Of a DNA stretch of 64,000 nucleotides, positions 7,160 to 15,603 are shown piece by piece. Numbering within the stretch: the stretch's first letter is position 1; every line of letters starts with the position of its first letter. The notes under the pieces were generated by a model. It did not search any database and was not told where the DNA came from. It saw nothing but the letters and a program-made list of their open reading frames with translations. This stretch comes from an uncultured Saprospiraceae bacterium (GTDB lineage: Bacteria > Bacteroidota > Bacteroidia > Chitinophagales > Saprospiraceae), in the NCBI GenBank assembly GCA_937921775.1, contig CAKZUK010000018.1, forward strand, positions 1-64,000, given 5' to 3'. Made by a program: the position numbers and the translations under genes.

Positions 7160-9229
7160 TTATTCAAAAAACACTTCAATCACTTCCACCACATCACCCA
7201 TCCCTGAGGGAGTCGCCATATTCATTCCAATGATACGCTTAGTTTCACCACTAACAAAATACCGGATGTAAAAATTATTGCCATACATGCTTAGCGTAGC
7301 TACTTCATCTTCACTAGAAACATATTCAAGGTGAAGATTACCTTTTAATTCGGTGACACTTTCTGTCTTTGGTTCCAGCAGCTGGTCACCTTGGCTTCTG
7401 GGGTAATAGCTGGCCATCGTTTGAATACTATAGTAATTTCCTTGCTTCAGCACTTTATGTGCGACTTGATTGAAGTTATTGAGTATTATGTTTTTGTAAT
7501 GTTGATCTTTTATATTTGAAATCGAATAATCATCCCATCGATCAAATTTCTCTTCTGAAAAACTTGGGATTTTATTAGGATTAACTTCCTCTACGATCGG
7601 TTCAGTCTCTAGGTCATCAGCAATTTCAAAGGGGACTTTTACCAGCTCAGTAAAGATATTATCTACAGTTCCATATCTTGTTATGGTCCCTTTAAGTTTT
7701 TTCCTTTTGAGCAAGCGCTTTACGGTAAAAGAAAGTTTATTCCCGTCATTACTGCTCTTTTTATCAAGGGTGACACTATTCTTGCGATCCATACTGTTGA
7801 CATTACAACGGAAGCGATACGAAAAGCTTCGGCCCGGAAAATCTTTGTTGCTAAATTTGACCACATAATCTTTGCTTTCTCCAAAGTACTTTTCTTTTAT
7901 CTTGTCCGGAATCAAAAATGAGAAATCCTGATAATTAGTTGGAAAAACATCCACTTCATAATCTAGTTCAATAACATTATTAACTTCTTCTGTGCGTAGC
8001 AATTTGGAGTTCCACATGGATTTGTCATCACCAATATATCTTAATAGTTTAGTTTGATTCTGCAAACGGCTGGCTCTCGTTTGTTTCTTTATTAAATCTT
8101 GAACTTCTTTTTGGTAATCCTGCTGTTGACCATAACCATTGTTTCTGGTGTATGAATCATTTTTGTTGCATTGAGCAATGCCCAACAAAAGTCTGAGTAT
8201 ACCAACGATCACGAGAATAGCTGTAATCAATGTCTTTCCAGTTCCAGCAGCACTAGATTTTGAATTACCTTGCCTATATCGAGGCGTTTTTTGCCGTGAA
8301 GTAGGCGGTGACTGGGATTGGGATTTCGAGCTCGCTTGAGTTTGACTTTGAGATTTCGATTGAGATTGAGATTGAAATTTCGCTTGTTGCGGCTTCGGCT
8401 TCAAGTCTTGATCCGCCAAGTAGTTTTTAATCTCTTGCGTGTTTTCTCGAAAGGCTTCTGACTTCGTTACGTTACAGCCGATTTCCATTGCTTTCACAAT
8501 GACAGACAAGTCATTCCTTTCGTAAAGAAAATACATGGTCTCTCGCTCAAATGCTTTGTTGACAATCTCATTATGACACCAAACTCCATAGGTGTAGCCA
8601 ATGTCTTGAAATGCTCCTGGCAAGTGCTTAAAGCAATCGTAAAACACCGGATCAATCAGTTCATAAAGATCAGGATGAATAATTAGACCGCTGCTTGCTA
8701 TAAACGGATGCGGATACTTCTTGCGTAAATTATCAACATGGGTCTTCAAGCCCAAATAAGCTTTATTATAAGCTTTGTCTTTGATGTTACTGCTCATCTT
8801 TGAGCTATAATTCAAGATGGATTCGAGCGCTTCAGGACTTTTAGCGGTGAGCTTATTGACTAGACTAGCACTAACCAAGTTGATTTGCTCCGCAACATGC
8901 TTATCTATTCTATCTCGAAATAAATAATCTCGCTGGACTGCATCAATGGCTTGCTTATTTTTGAAAAAATCTAAATCTGCATTTTCCAAAAAGGCCAACA
9001 AAGCTTTGTTATTGAATATCTTCAAATGCACCTCAAGGTTTTGTTGAAGATCATCAAATATTTCGAGGATTTGATTTTTGTCGTATTGCTTTCCATTGCG
9101 GTCAATGGTCGCTTTATCAGATAACTGAAAATGCAACAAGATCTCTTTCTTCAAACTCTTCAGATGTTTATCTGTTAGTTTATCCAATTGAGCCTCTGAG
9201 AATATTCCAAGCGGGTTGGTATAGGTCAT
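7160..9229 (-). CDS. Membrane-anchored protein of the Hsp70 cluster, long paralogue
   Basis: The 689-residue protein has four parts: the N-terminal domain shared with its short paralogue (1-275), a Gln/Ser-rich linker (about 285-310), one membrane segment (about 333-353), and a C-terminal domain of about 330 residues on the other side of the membrane with no recognised fold. Its ATG directly abuts the TAA of the Hsp70-like gene (TAAATG), so the two are translationally coupled. The layout, a cytoplasmic domain that could contact the chaperone plus an outward domain, suggests an adaptor linking chaperone activity to the envelope. That role is inferred. Confidence 0.55.
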   Translation of the reverse strand: MTYTNPLGIFSEAQLDKLTDKHLKSLKKEILLHFQLSDKATIDRNGKQYDKNQILEIFDDLQQNLEVHLKIFNNKALLAFLENADLDFFKNKQAIDAVQRDYLFRDRIDKHVAEQINLVSASLVNKLTAKSPEALESILNYSSKMSSNIKDKAYNKAYLGLKTHVDNLRKKYPHPFIASSGLIIHPDLYELIDPVFYDCFKHLPGAFQDIGYTYGVWCHNEIVNKAFERETMYFLYERNDLSVIVKAMEIGCNVTKSEAFRENTQEIKNYLADQDLKPKPQQAKFQSQSQSKSQSQTQASSKSQSQSPPTSRQKTPRYRQGNSKSSAAGTGKTLITAILVIVGILRLLLGIAQCNKNDSYTRNNGYGQQQDYQKEVQDLIKKQTRASRLQNQTKLLRYIGDDKSMWNSKLLRTEEVNNVIELDYEVDVFPTNYQDFSFLIPDKIKEKYFGESKDYVVKFSNKDFPGRSFSYRFRCNVNSMDRKNSVTLDKKSSNDGNKLSFTVKRLLKRKKLKGTITRYGTVDNIFTELVKVPFEIADDLETEPIVEEVNPNKIPSFSEEKFDRWDDYSISNIKDQHYKNIILNNFNQVAHKVLKQGNYYSIQTMASYYPRSQGDQLLEPKTESVTELKGNLHLEYVSSEDEVATLSMYGNNFYIRYFVSGETKRIIGMNMATPSGMGDVVEVIEVFFE

Positions 9230-11719
9230 TTATTTAAGTCCTGTTCCTTTGTTTTTGAATAAATCACTATTGCCTTCTTTGTCTTTTAAGATGGATAGCT
9301 CTTTTATTACAGAGACTAATTCAATGTAGTTTTTGTTCTCCAAAGCATGATCACCTTTTGCAATTAAGTCATTGGCTTTGCTTCTAGCCATATATTTTTG
9401 TCCTTTGAGATACAGGTAATGCATCATCACGTCTTCAGAAGTCATTGGTGTCCGTTGTGCAATCCTGCGACAAATACTCAGCAGATGATTGATCTTCATT
9501 TTGATGGTGGTGATATTTCCTTCTTGCAAAAATTTCACCTCATCTTCAACGACTTTTTTAAATTCAGCATTGTCCTGTTCCGTTGCTTCTTTGTCTATGA
9601 GCCGAAACTCTGTGGTCTCTTTCCATTCATAATAATCTTCAATCGTTTTGGTAAGAAAAGAAGTATTGAAAACCGCTTGCATCTTTTTGCCAAGTTCTCG
9701 CTTTCGGACATCAAGTACGTAGAAGTCGTCTGAAATCTGATCATCTGCAATACCTTCCAATTCTGATTTCAATTCATTGATTTCCTTATCTATGGCAACG
9801 ACTCTTGCCGCTTCTTCATATTTAGCATCTTTTTCTAACTGTTGGAGTTTGACACCAAGGTTGGTCTGGAAGCTATTCAATTCCGTCTGCAAAACAGATT
9901 TGGTAATACTCGATTCTGAACTACTAAAGGTATTTTCAAATTCTTGATCCGTCAGTGTAAAATAAGCACCTACTTTCAAATCGCGGGACTCTGTAATCTC
10001 GAGCGTCAATTCAATATCAGAGCCTTTTATCAAATCTCGATCTAGCGAACTACCACTTACACTGATCATTCCAATGAGTTTGTTCGCTGCAGGTATAGAA
10101 TCGATATCACCTTCAAAAACTTTAATGACAATCTCTTCATTCGAATCTTTGTAGATGGTTTTGGAAACTTGTTTGGTAATAACTTTCCGCAAAGGAAGAA
10201 TATCATTCTTTTTGAAAACAGGTTCCAAAAATGTCGTTTCACTTTCAATTGAATCTACTTCTAGACAAATATTATTAGGAAGTGGTTGACCATCAATACT
10301 AAATTTACCTTGCGTAATTCCGATCTCTTCTACAAAGACTCGATTAGCCACGCTGTCTAGAATGTTAAACTGAAAAGCATTGTGTGCATTGGGAATTAAT
10401 GGAAGGTCGGCAGTGATTTGTTTGCTCATTGGCAAAAGGCCTGAATCAAATCCACCATCGGATCGAGTAATTCTATATTGCAAACCTTCAGTCTCTTCTT
10501 GTGCCATGACCAATAGCATCGTTGATGCTTCTCGAACAACACGTTCGTAGGCAAATTTGAAATTGCCTTTTTTGAGTGAAGTAGTTGCGGAACTAGTCGC
10601 GGTCTTTTTCGCTTTTGGTTTGATGCCTGCGTAGTAAGCCGCTCCGATAACAACAGCGGTAGTTGGATCCAGTGAGGTATTTATTTCAATACCATATTTT
10701 TCATGAAGTCTGCTTCGAACCAAAGGAATATAGGTAGAGCCACCAATTAATAAAATGCATTTGAGATCTTCGTTAGAAATTTGGTTTCGTTCGATGATTG
10801 CATCAATCAGTTGGATGGTTTTGTCTATTGAAGCTTGGATGAGTGATTCAAAAACTTCTTTGCTAAGTTCTAAATATATGTCGAGATCATCTCCCTTGTC
10901 GTCCGTTACTTCAAATTCGATTTCAGCGATAGGGGAGTTGGTCAATTCTTTTTTTGCTTCTTCTGCAAGGAACATGAGTTTGTAAAATAAGCGATTGTAT
11001 TTTCCAGAAGCTGTTTTTAATTCTGTTTCTAGATTGGCAAAGGTTCCTTTTTCTTTTAGCTTTGGAATGATGAATTGTTCGATGATTGCTTTGTCGAAAT
11101 CCGTACCTCCTAGATAGTTATCACCTTCGTGATCCAATATTTTTAGTTCGCCATCATCAATTGCGGTAAGCGCCACATCAAAAGTTCCACCACCAAGATC
11201 GTATACCAACCATTTACCATCTGTAATGTTGAGATTACTTTTGTTGGCATAAGCTAGAGAAGCAGCAATTGGTTCCTGTAATAAAACGACTTCTTTAAAG
11301 CCCGCTTCGTACCCCGCCTTTTTAGTCGCATTGGATTGCACCGTATCAAAGGCAGAAGGAATTGTGATTACAACTGATTCGGTGCTGCCTTCACTATGAA
11401 TGAAATTTTTAAGTTCTTTGAGAATGATGCTAGAAAGTTGGATAGGAGAAAGCATATTGCCGGTATCACCGACCATGTAGGAATCAGAAGTTCCCATCTT
11501 TCGTTTGAATAATCCAAAGACATTATTGGATGATTTTTTCAACATTTCTCTGGCCTTGTCACCAACAATTGTGCGTTCATTTTTGAAAGCTACGACGGAT
11601 GGTAGCGTTTCTTTCAAACTGATAGGGTTTTTAAAAACGATGACCTCGCCTTTCACATATCTTGCGATAGCTGAATTGGTGGTTCCGAGATCAATTCCGT
11701 AATCTATAGTGGTACTCAT
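9230..11719 (-). CDS. Hsp70 (DnaK-like) ATPase, divergent
   Basis: The 829-residue protein has the actin-like ATPase domain of Hsp70: phosphate-1 loop YGIDLGTTNSAIA near residue 7, ITIPSAFDTVQ and QEPIAASLAYA, phosphate-2 loop VYDLGGGTFDVAL, GGTDFDKAI, and the adenosine motif ILLIGGSTYIPLVR. A lysine-rich linker and about 90 extra residues precede a recognisable beta-sandwich substrate domain (LPLRKVITKQ, ELTLEI). A long helical region (about 590-829) ends the protein. At 829 residues it is much longer than DnaK (about 640). With its GrpE-like and membrane partners it looks like a dedicated second chaperone system, not the housekeeping DnaK. Confidence 0.9.
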   Translation of the reverse strand: MSTTIDYGIDLGTTNSAIARYVKGEVIVFKNPISLKETLPSVVAFKNERTIVGDKAREMLKKSSNNVFGLFKRKMGTSDSYMVGDTGNMLSPIQLSSIILKELKNFIHSEGSTESVVITIPSAFDTVQSNATKKAGYEAGFKEVVLLQEPIAASLAYANKSNLNITDGKWLVYDLGGGTFDVALTAIDDGELKILDHEGDNYLGGTDFDKAIIEQFIIPKLKEKGTFANLETELKTASGKYNRLFYKLMFLAEEAKKELTNSPIAEIEFEVTDDKGDDLDIYLELSKEVFESLIQASIDKTIQLIDAIIERNQISNEDLKCILLIGGSTYIPLVRSRLHEKYGIEINTSLDPTTAVVIGAAYYAGIKPKAKKTATSSATTSLKKGNFKFAYERVVREASTMLLVMAQEETEGLQYRITRSDGGFDSGLLPMSKQITADLPLIPNAHNAFQFNILDSVANRVFVEEIGITQGKFSIDGQPLPNNICLEVDSIESETTFLEPVFKKNDILPLRKVITKQVSKTIYKDSNEEIVIKVFEGDIDSIPAANKLIGMISVSGSSLDRDLIKGSDIELTLEITESRDLKVGAYFTLTDQEFENTFSSSESSITKSVLQTELNSFQTNLGVKLQQLEKDAKYEEAARVVAIDKEINELKSELEGIADDQISDDFYVLDVRKRELGKKMQAVFNTSFLTKTIEDYYEWKETTEFRLIDKEATEQDNAEFKKVVEDEVKFLQEGNITTIKMKINHLLSICRRIAQRTPMTSEDVMMHYLYLKGQKYMARSKANDLIAKGDHALENKNYIELVSVIKELSILKDKEGNSDLFKNKGTGLK

Positions 11720-11802
11720 GTTTTATTTTTGTTGGATAATTATAATGCACCTTTGCGGCGTTTAGTGCGAAGGCTGAAAGCCGAAGTTTCCTGCTTTCGT
11801 GA

Positions 11803-11841
11803 ATTCCTATAGTGTAGATTTGGCTAACACTTTATAGGAAT
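11803..11841 (-). other. Intercistronic hairpin upstream of the Hsp70-like gene
   Basis: ATTCCTATAGTGT (11803-11815) pairs with ACAC-TTTATAGGAAT (11827-11841), leaving two unpaired bases and an 11-base loop. It lies in the 157-base gap between the GrpE-like and Hsp70-like genes. It may be a processing or attenuation hairpin. It is not a CIRCE heat-shock operator, whose half-site TTAGCACTC is absent. Confidence 0.35.
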
Positions 11842-11876
11842 GCTTTCGTCTTTTGTCGGAACGAAAATATAAACGT

Positions 11877-12206
11877 TCATTCAGCTCTTCCCTCGGCAAT
11901 AACAAGAGCTCTCTGTATCAGTTCATTGTCACCTTCATGTTTAAAATAGACAAGGGGTTTGATGACTTCAATAATCTTTAGGTTTTCACTGGATTCACCA
12001 GAAATGGAAGCCTCACAGTCGAGTCGAGTTTCAGAGTAATCTTCACCAATTGGATTGTGAACAAAAAGATTCAATTCTTCAAACGATTTCTTGATTCGTT
12101 GAAATCTTCGACTGAGGGATTGATTCTCTTCACTAGTCATCAACTTAGCCTCAAGGCTGTGAAATTGGTTGATGATGTTGCACAAAGCCTTGTGTTGTTC
12201 TTGCAT
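11877..12206 (-). CDS. GrpE-like nucleotide exchange factor candidate
   Basis: This is a 109-residue protein: an N-terminal helical half, then VHNPIGEDYSETRLDCEASI and IIEVIKPLVYF, ending ELIQRALVIAEG. GrpE proteins have a long helix followed by a small beta domain with a conserved late segment of the general form 'V..Gy......R.A.V.V'. The order and the ending match loosely, and the gene sits immediately upstream of the Hsp70-like gene, where an exchange factor is expected. The protein is much shorter than GrpE (about 190). The assignment is contextual and moderate; the alternative is another small Hsp70-associated protein. Confidence 0.45.
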   Translation of the reverse strand: MQEQHKALCNIINQFHSLEAKLMTSEENQSLSRRFQRIKKSFEELNLFVHNPIGEDYSETRLDCEASISGESSENLKIIEVIKPLVYFKHEGDNELIQRALVIAEGRAE

Positions 12207-12447
12207 AAGGTATAAGTTAAGGGGTATGGCCTTAAGTAGTTGACTTTCTTAGTTTAAAAAGCGTAGCTTGAAAGAGAAGCTAAGTTTATATTTATAACGG
12301 TTTTTCAATTTGGAATGTCCCACAATTTACCATTTATCTGTAAAGAGGCAAAATCCTAAGCTAAAAAATGGGCTGAGTCCGATAGAGTGTTTGGGTGTAA
12401 ATTATAGCTCAAGTATCCTCTATCTCAATCTAACTATCGACAGTCCA

Positions 12448-13587
12448 TTATTTCTCCAAGCCCTCCAGTTCAATCCGCTCAATAGTCAAGTCATTTCCAT
12501 TTGGTCGGATATCAAATCTAAATTTGCGACCAGCACTATCATGGCAAAAGACTTGGATAAGACGTGGCGAGTTTACATCAGAAATATTGCCAGATATGTA
12601 AAGGTTTTCACCAAGGTTGATCGGTGTATGATCTCTTTTTTTATTAAAATCGATCAGGCCAGATGATTGATATCGATCCTTGCCCCAAGTAATTTTAGAT
12701 CCAATATATTGGACCGCATAAATATCAGCAGCTAGACCATTATTTTTAATAACTAGATTAACTTTAGGAGATTTATTAGCAGAAGAATTCCAATGGCCTG
12801 TATGGTATTTAAAAGTCGGGCCGTCTATCCGCCATAGATTATTGATAGCAAAAGATCGATCGCCCATGAAATCAGGGATATAAGAAAGGTCATCTTTTGT
12901 ATTGTTATAACTGCGATTAATGCCTTTTTTTAATGCAGACTTATCCAACCAATAAGATTTACCTTGCTCATTTTTCGATTCGAACAAACTTAAGAGTTCC
13001 TTTTGTTTATAGTAATATTTTTTTTCACTTTCAGTGGGATCATCGAATGGGGAGGATAGTTGAATCTGATTACCTTTGTAATCGGTGACTTTGAAAGGAC
13101 TGATACGGGTGATGTCTTTTCTAAGCTTATTATTATATTTTTTGAATCGCAAAGTATAATAATCTCCGACTTTGGGTTTGTCAATCCAAAACTCCTTTTC
13201 AACGATGCTGTTATCGAAATCATTTTTTTTCTTTACTGCATGTTTCTCTTCCCGCTCTTTATAGTAGTTTGCTTTAGTTGTATTTTTTTGTCCATAGACC
13301 ATTGCTACGATAACAAAAGGAATGGCCCAAAATTCCATTGGAATAAAAAATAGCGAATGCGAATATACTTCCTGTTCTGGCTGCTTTCGCTGAATTTTAT
13401 AGATCTCGCTATTAAAGCCTGAGCCAACTATCCAAGTAGCAAGTCCTGCGATAGCAGCGCCAACATAAACGAACCAACCTTGATCCATTTCTGGTGAAGA
13501 AAAGATTTTACAAAACCAATAAAGGGCAAAATAAACGATTATAAAGACGATGGGAGCTAAGATGCCTAAGCCTCTAAAAATAATCAT
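12448..13587 (-). CDS. Membrane protein of the Hsp70 cluster, unknown function
   Basis: The 379-residue protein has three membrane segments near the N-terminus (about 4-28, 38-58 and 80-99), then a charged stretch rich in Lys/Tyr (HAVKKKNDFDNS, KKYYYKQKE), and a C-terminal beta-rich domain (about 240-379) ending FDIRPNGNDLTIERIELEG. No family was recognised. It precedes the GrpE-like and Hsp70-like genes on the same strand (241-base gap), so it may be the first gene of that unit. The gap downstream shows no feature that I can name. Confidence 0.5.
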   Translation of the reverse strand: MIIFRGLGILAPIVFIIVYFALYWFCKIFSSPEMDQGWFVYVGAAIAGLATWIVGSGFNSEIYKIQRKQPEQEVYSHSLFFIPMEFWAIPFVIVAMVYGQKNTTKANYYKEREEKHAVKKKNDFDNSIVEKEFWIDKPKVGDYYTLRFKKYNNKLRKDITRISPFKVTDYKGNQIQLSSPFDDPTESEKKYYYKQKELLSLFESKNEQGKSYWLDKSALKKGINRSYNNTKDDLSYIPDFMGDRSFAINNLWRIDGPTFKYHTGHWNSSANKSPKVNLVIKNNGLAADIYAVQYIGSKITWGKDRYQSSGLIDFNKKRDHTPINLGENLYISGNISDVNSPRLIQVFCHDSAGRKFRFDIRPNGNDLTIERIELEGLEK

Positions 13588-13756
13588 ATTTAATTCGTTT
13601 TGGGAGTGTTTGTTAACTGAGAAATTTTTAATCCTTTCGGATAAAATAATACTTCAAATTACGAAAATAATATGTTATGGTTAATTTTAGTGTTCTTGTG
13701 TTAGAAATTAATTCAATCACATGAAAAACTCATTCGACACTAATCCACTCGCTTAG

Positions 13757-15400
13757 CTAAGGTTCTAAGCAAGGTAAATAAGGCATCTCCAATAATGCTT
13801 CGTTAGGAAACACTCTTCCCAAGTTTCCATCAAGACCAACACCCTGCACTCGAAGCGCCTGCACTCGCCATAGAAAGGCTGCACCACGCATAATTTCTTC
13901 TGCCACTAGGGCTACTTTACGATTTTTATAATCTTCCAAATAACTTCCCTTAGCCCAATCATTAAAGGCCCCCATAGAAGGACCACACCAGATTTGATAA
14001 TCCAATGTACGCTCCGGCACACCTGCATTTGCCCAATTGGATGAAAGTCCTAAGTACCAGCGAAAAATTAAAGCCATTTTACGATGCGGATTATCCTTCG
14101 CTCGTGCAATCTGTTCTGGATCGCGCTGCTCAAAAAACTCGATACACCCTTGCCAAACTTCCTCCAAGGGTTTTCTAAATATCTGTTTCTCTATCTTCAA
14201 TCGTTCCTCAGTCGGAATCTCATCAATTGATTTATATTGCTTGTAATAGTCGTACAATTTTTTTGCTCTTGGACCAAACATCGTTCCCCGCTTTAAAACC
14301 TGCAATTCAACACCCATTTCAAACATATCAGAAGCAGGAGCTCCCATCACATCTGTAGAATCAACCTGTTGTAAAAGTTTACGTACATGTTCTGAAGTCC
14401 CAGCTTCCACACAAGCTTGATTTACCGAACCTGTGACTATGTAAGCAGCTCCCATCATAAAGGCTGCTAGGGCAGAGGCAGGGGTCGAAATTCCACCAGC
14501 AGCACCAACTCTAATTTTTTGCGCAAAGCCATACTTCATTTCCATCTCATCACGCAACTGAATAATGATGGGTAACAAGGCTACCAAAGGTCGATTGTCT
14601 GTGTGTCCTCCCGAATCTGCTTCTACGGTAATGTCATCAGCCATTGGCACTCGCTTCGCTAGCTCAGCCTGCTGTGGCGTAATTTTACCTTTTTGCAACA
14701 ATGAATTTACGAACTCTTCAGGAGCTGCTTTCATGAATGGCGCAGCAACTTCCTTTCTAGATATTTTTGCAATTACTTTATTTCCAATATTGACACTTCC
14801 ATCCGCATTTTGCGAAAGCCCTGCCACTCGATAATAAACGATGTATTCAGTCAAGGCCAAATATGCTGAAGCTTCTACAACTTTAATCCCTTTTTCTAAA
14901 CACAGTTCTACTGCATTGGCTTCTAACGCTTCCTCTACTGGAGAGTGAATCAGATTTACGGCAAAGGTTTGTGTAGGTAAAGCAGCCTGCATTTGCTCAA
15001 TAGAAGTTCTAATCTTAGAAGCGACTTGTCCTGCGGCACCGTAAGAACCGAGTAAGTTTGCCTGACCAATGGCGATAACCAATTCGGCTGAAGCAATTCC
15101 ATTTGCCATCGCTCCAGTTTTATAGGCATACTTTAGTTTATAATCACTTTTAAAACCTGGATCTCCCAACTGCTCCGCTGTCATTGGATTAGCAATGGCA
15201 AGTACTTGCAAACCTCTTCCTTCAGATACCAATGAACCAGTGTTACTTAGCCCAATTCGTCCACGAAAGTCTTTCATTACATAGCATGGCAAATGTGTTT
15301 GCTCTAACTTCTCTCTAATCTCTTCTTTCTCAAAAACAATATCACGTGGAGAACCCTTCCAATATAGGTTTTGTGGGGTTCCGTTGTATGTTATATTCAT
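13757..15400 (-). CDS. pfaD: PUFA synthase enoyl reductase PfaD
   Basis: The ATG at 15400 gives 547 residues, the usual PfaD length; an upstream start 27 codons earlier would add a tail not typical of the family. PfaD is an FMN- and NAD(P)H-dependent enoyl reductase that acts in trans on carrier-bound enoyl chains during PUFA synthesis. Visible landmarks are the N-terminal RGLQVLAIANPMTAEQLG, the barrel with IGQANLLGSYGAAGQ (about 111-125), ADSGGHTDNRPL (261-272) and the phosphate-binding GAAGGISTP (299-307). It is the last gene of the operon, 203 bases after the large KS-CLF-AT-DH-DH gene. Confidence 0.92.
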   Translation of the reverse strand: MNITYNGTPQNLYWKGSPRDIVFEKEEIREKLEQTHLPCYVMKDFRGRIGLSNTGSLVSEGRGLQVLAIANPMTAEQLGDPGFKSDYKLKYAYKTGAMANGIASAELVIAIGQANLLGSYGAAGQVASKIRTSIEQMQAALPTQTFAVNLIHSPVEEALEANAVELCLEKGIKVVEASAYLALTEYIVYYRVAGLSQNADGSVNIGNKVIAKISRKEVAAPFMKAAPEEFVNSLLQKGKITPQQAELAKRVPMADDITVEADSGGHTDNRPLVALLPIIIQLRDEMEMKYGFAQKIRVGAAGGISTPASALAAFMMGAAYIVTGSVNQACVEAGTSEHVRKLLQQVDSTDVMGAPASDMFEMGVELQVLKRGTMFGPRAKKLYDYYKQYKSIDEIPTEERLKIEKQIFRKPLEEVWQGCIEFFEQRDPEQIARAKDNPHRKMALIFRWYLGLSSNWANAGVPERTLDYQIWCGPSMGAFNDWAKGSYLEDYKNRKVALVAEEIMRGAAFLWRVQALRVQGVGLDGNLGRVFPNEALLEMPYLPCLEP

Positions 15401-15603
15401 TGTCGTTGTTTTTTTATTGTTTATCCTTCTAAAGTGTTCTGCTTGTTTAAAGCTAGTCGCCTTATCGTTTAAAATGAACATTCGGTTCCGGTGAGCTGCA
15501 CCTCGACTCTGGTTTAAGTTTATTTGTTTACAAACGGAACCGCTGCGCTGTAGCTAAGTTCCGAAGTAAATATATCTGTGTTCCGACGAAGTAATCCTCC
15601 TCC

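Noticed and set aside
8218-8250. GTGKTLIT in the long membrane protein as a Walker A motif
   Set aside because: It lies at the start of the membrane helix, lacks a Walker B or any ATPase context, and is absent from the paralogue.
8299-8400. Short repeated units in the Gln/Ser-rich region, possible CRISPR or microsatellite
   Set aside because: It is coding sequence for the SQSQ linker of the membrane protein; units are 6-12 bases, with no spacers.
9398-9733. 111-residue plus-strand frame inside the Hsp70-like gene
   Set aside because: It lies wholly antisense to conserved helical Hsp70 sequence and shows no protein-like pattern.
11720-11876. CIRCE-type heat-shock operator ahead of the Hsp70-like gene
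   Set aside because: The half-sites do not match TTAGCACTC/GAGTGCTAA; only an unrelated hairpin is present.
12310-12666. 118-residue plus-strand frame overlapping the membrane protein gene
   Set aside because: It is antisense to a well-formed gene, has no domain character and no start context; treated as a shadow.
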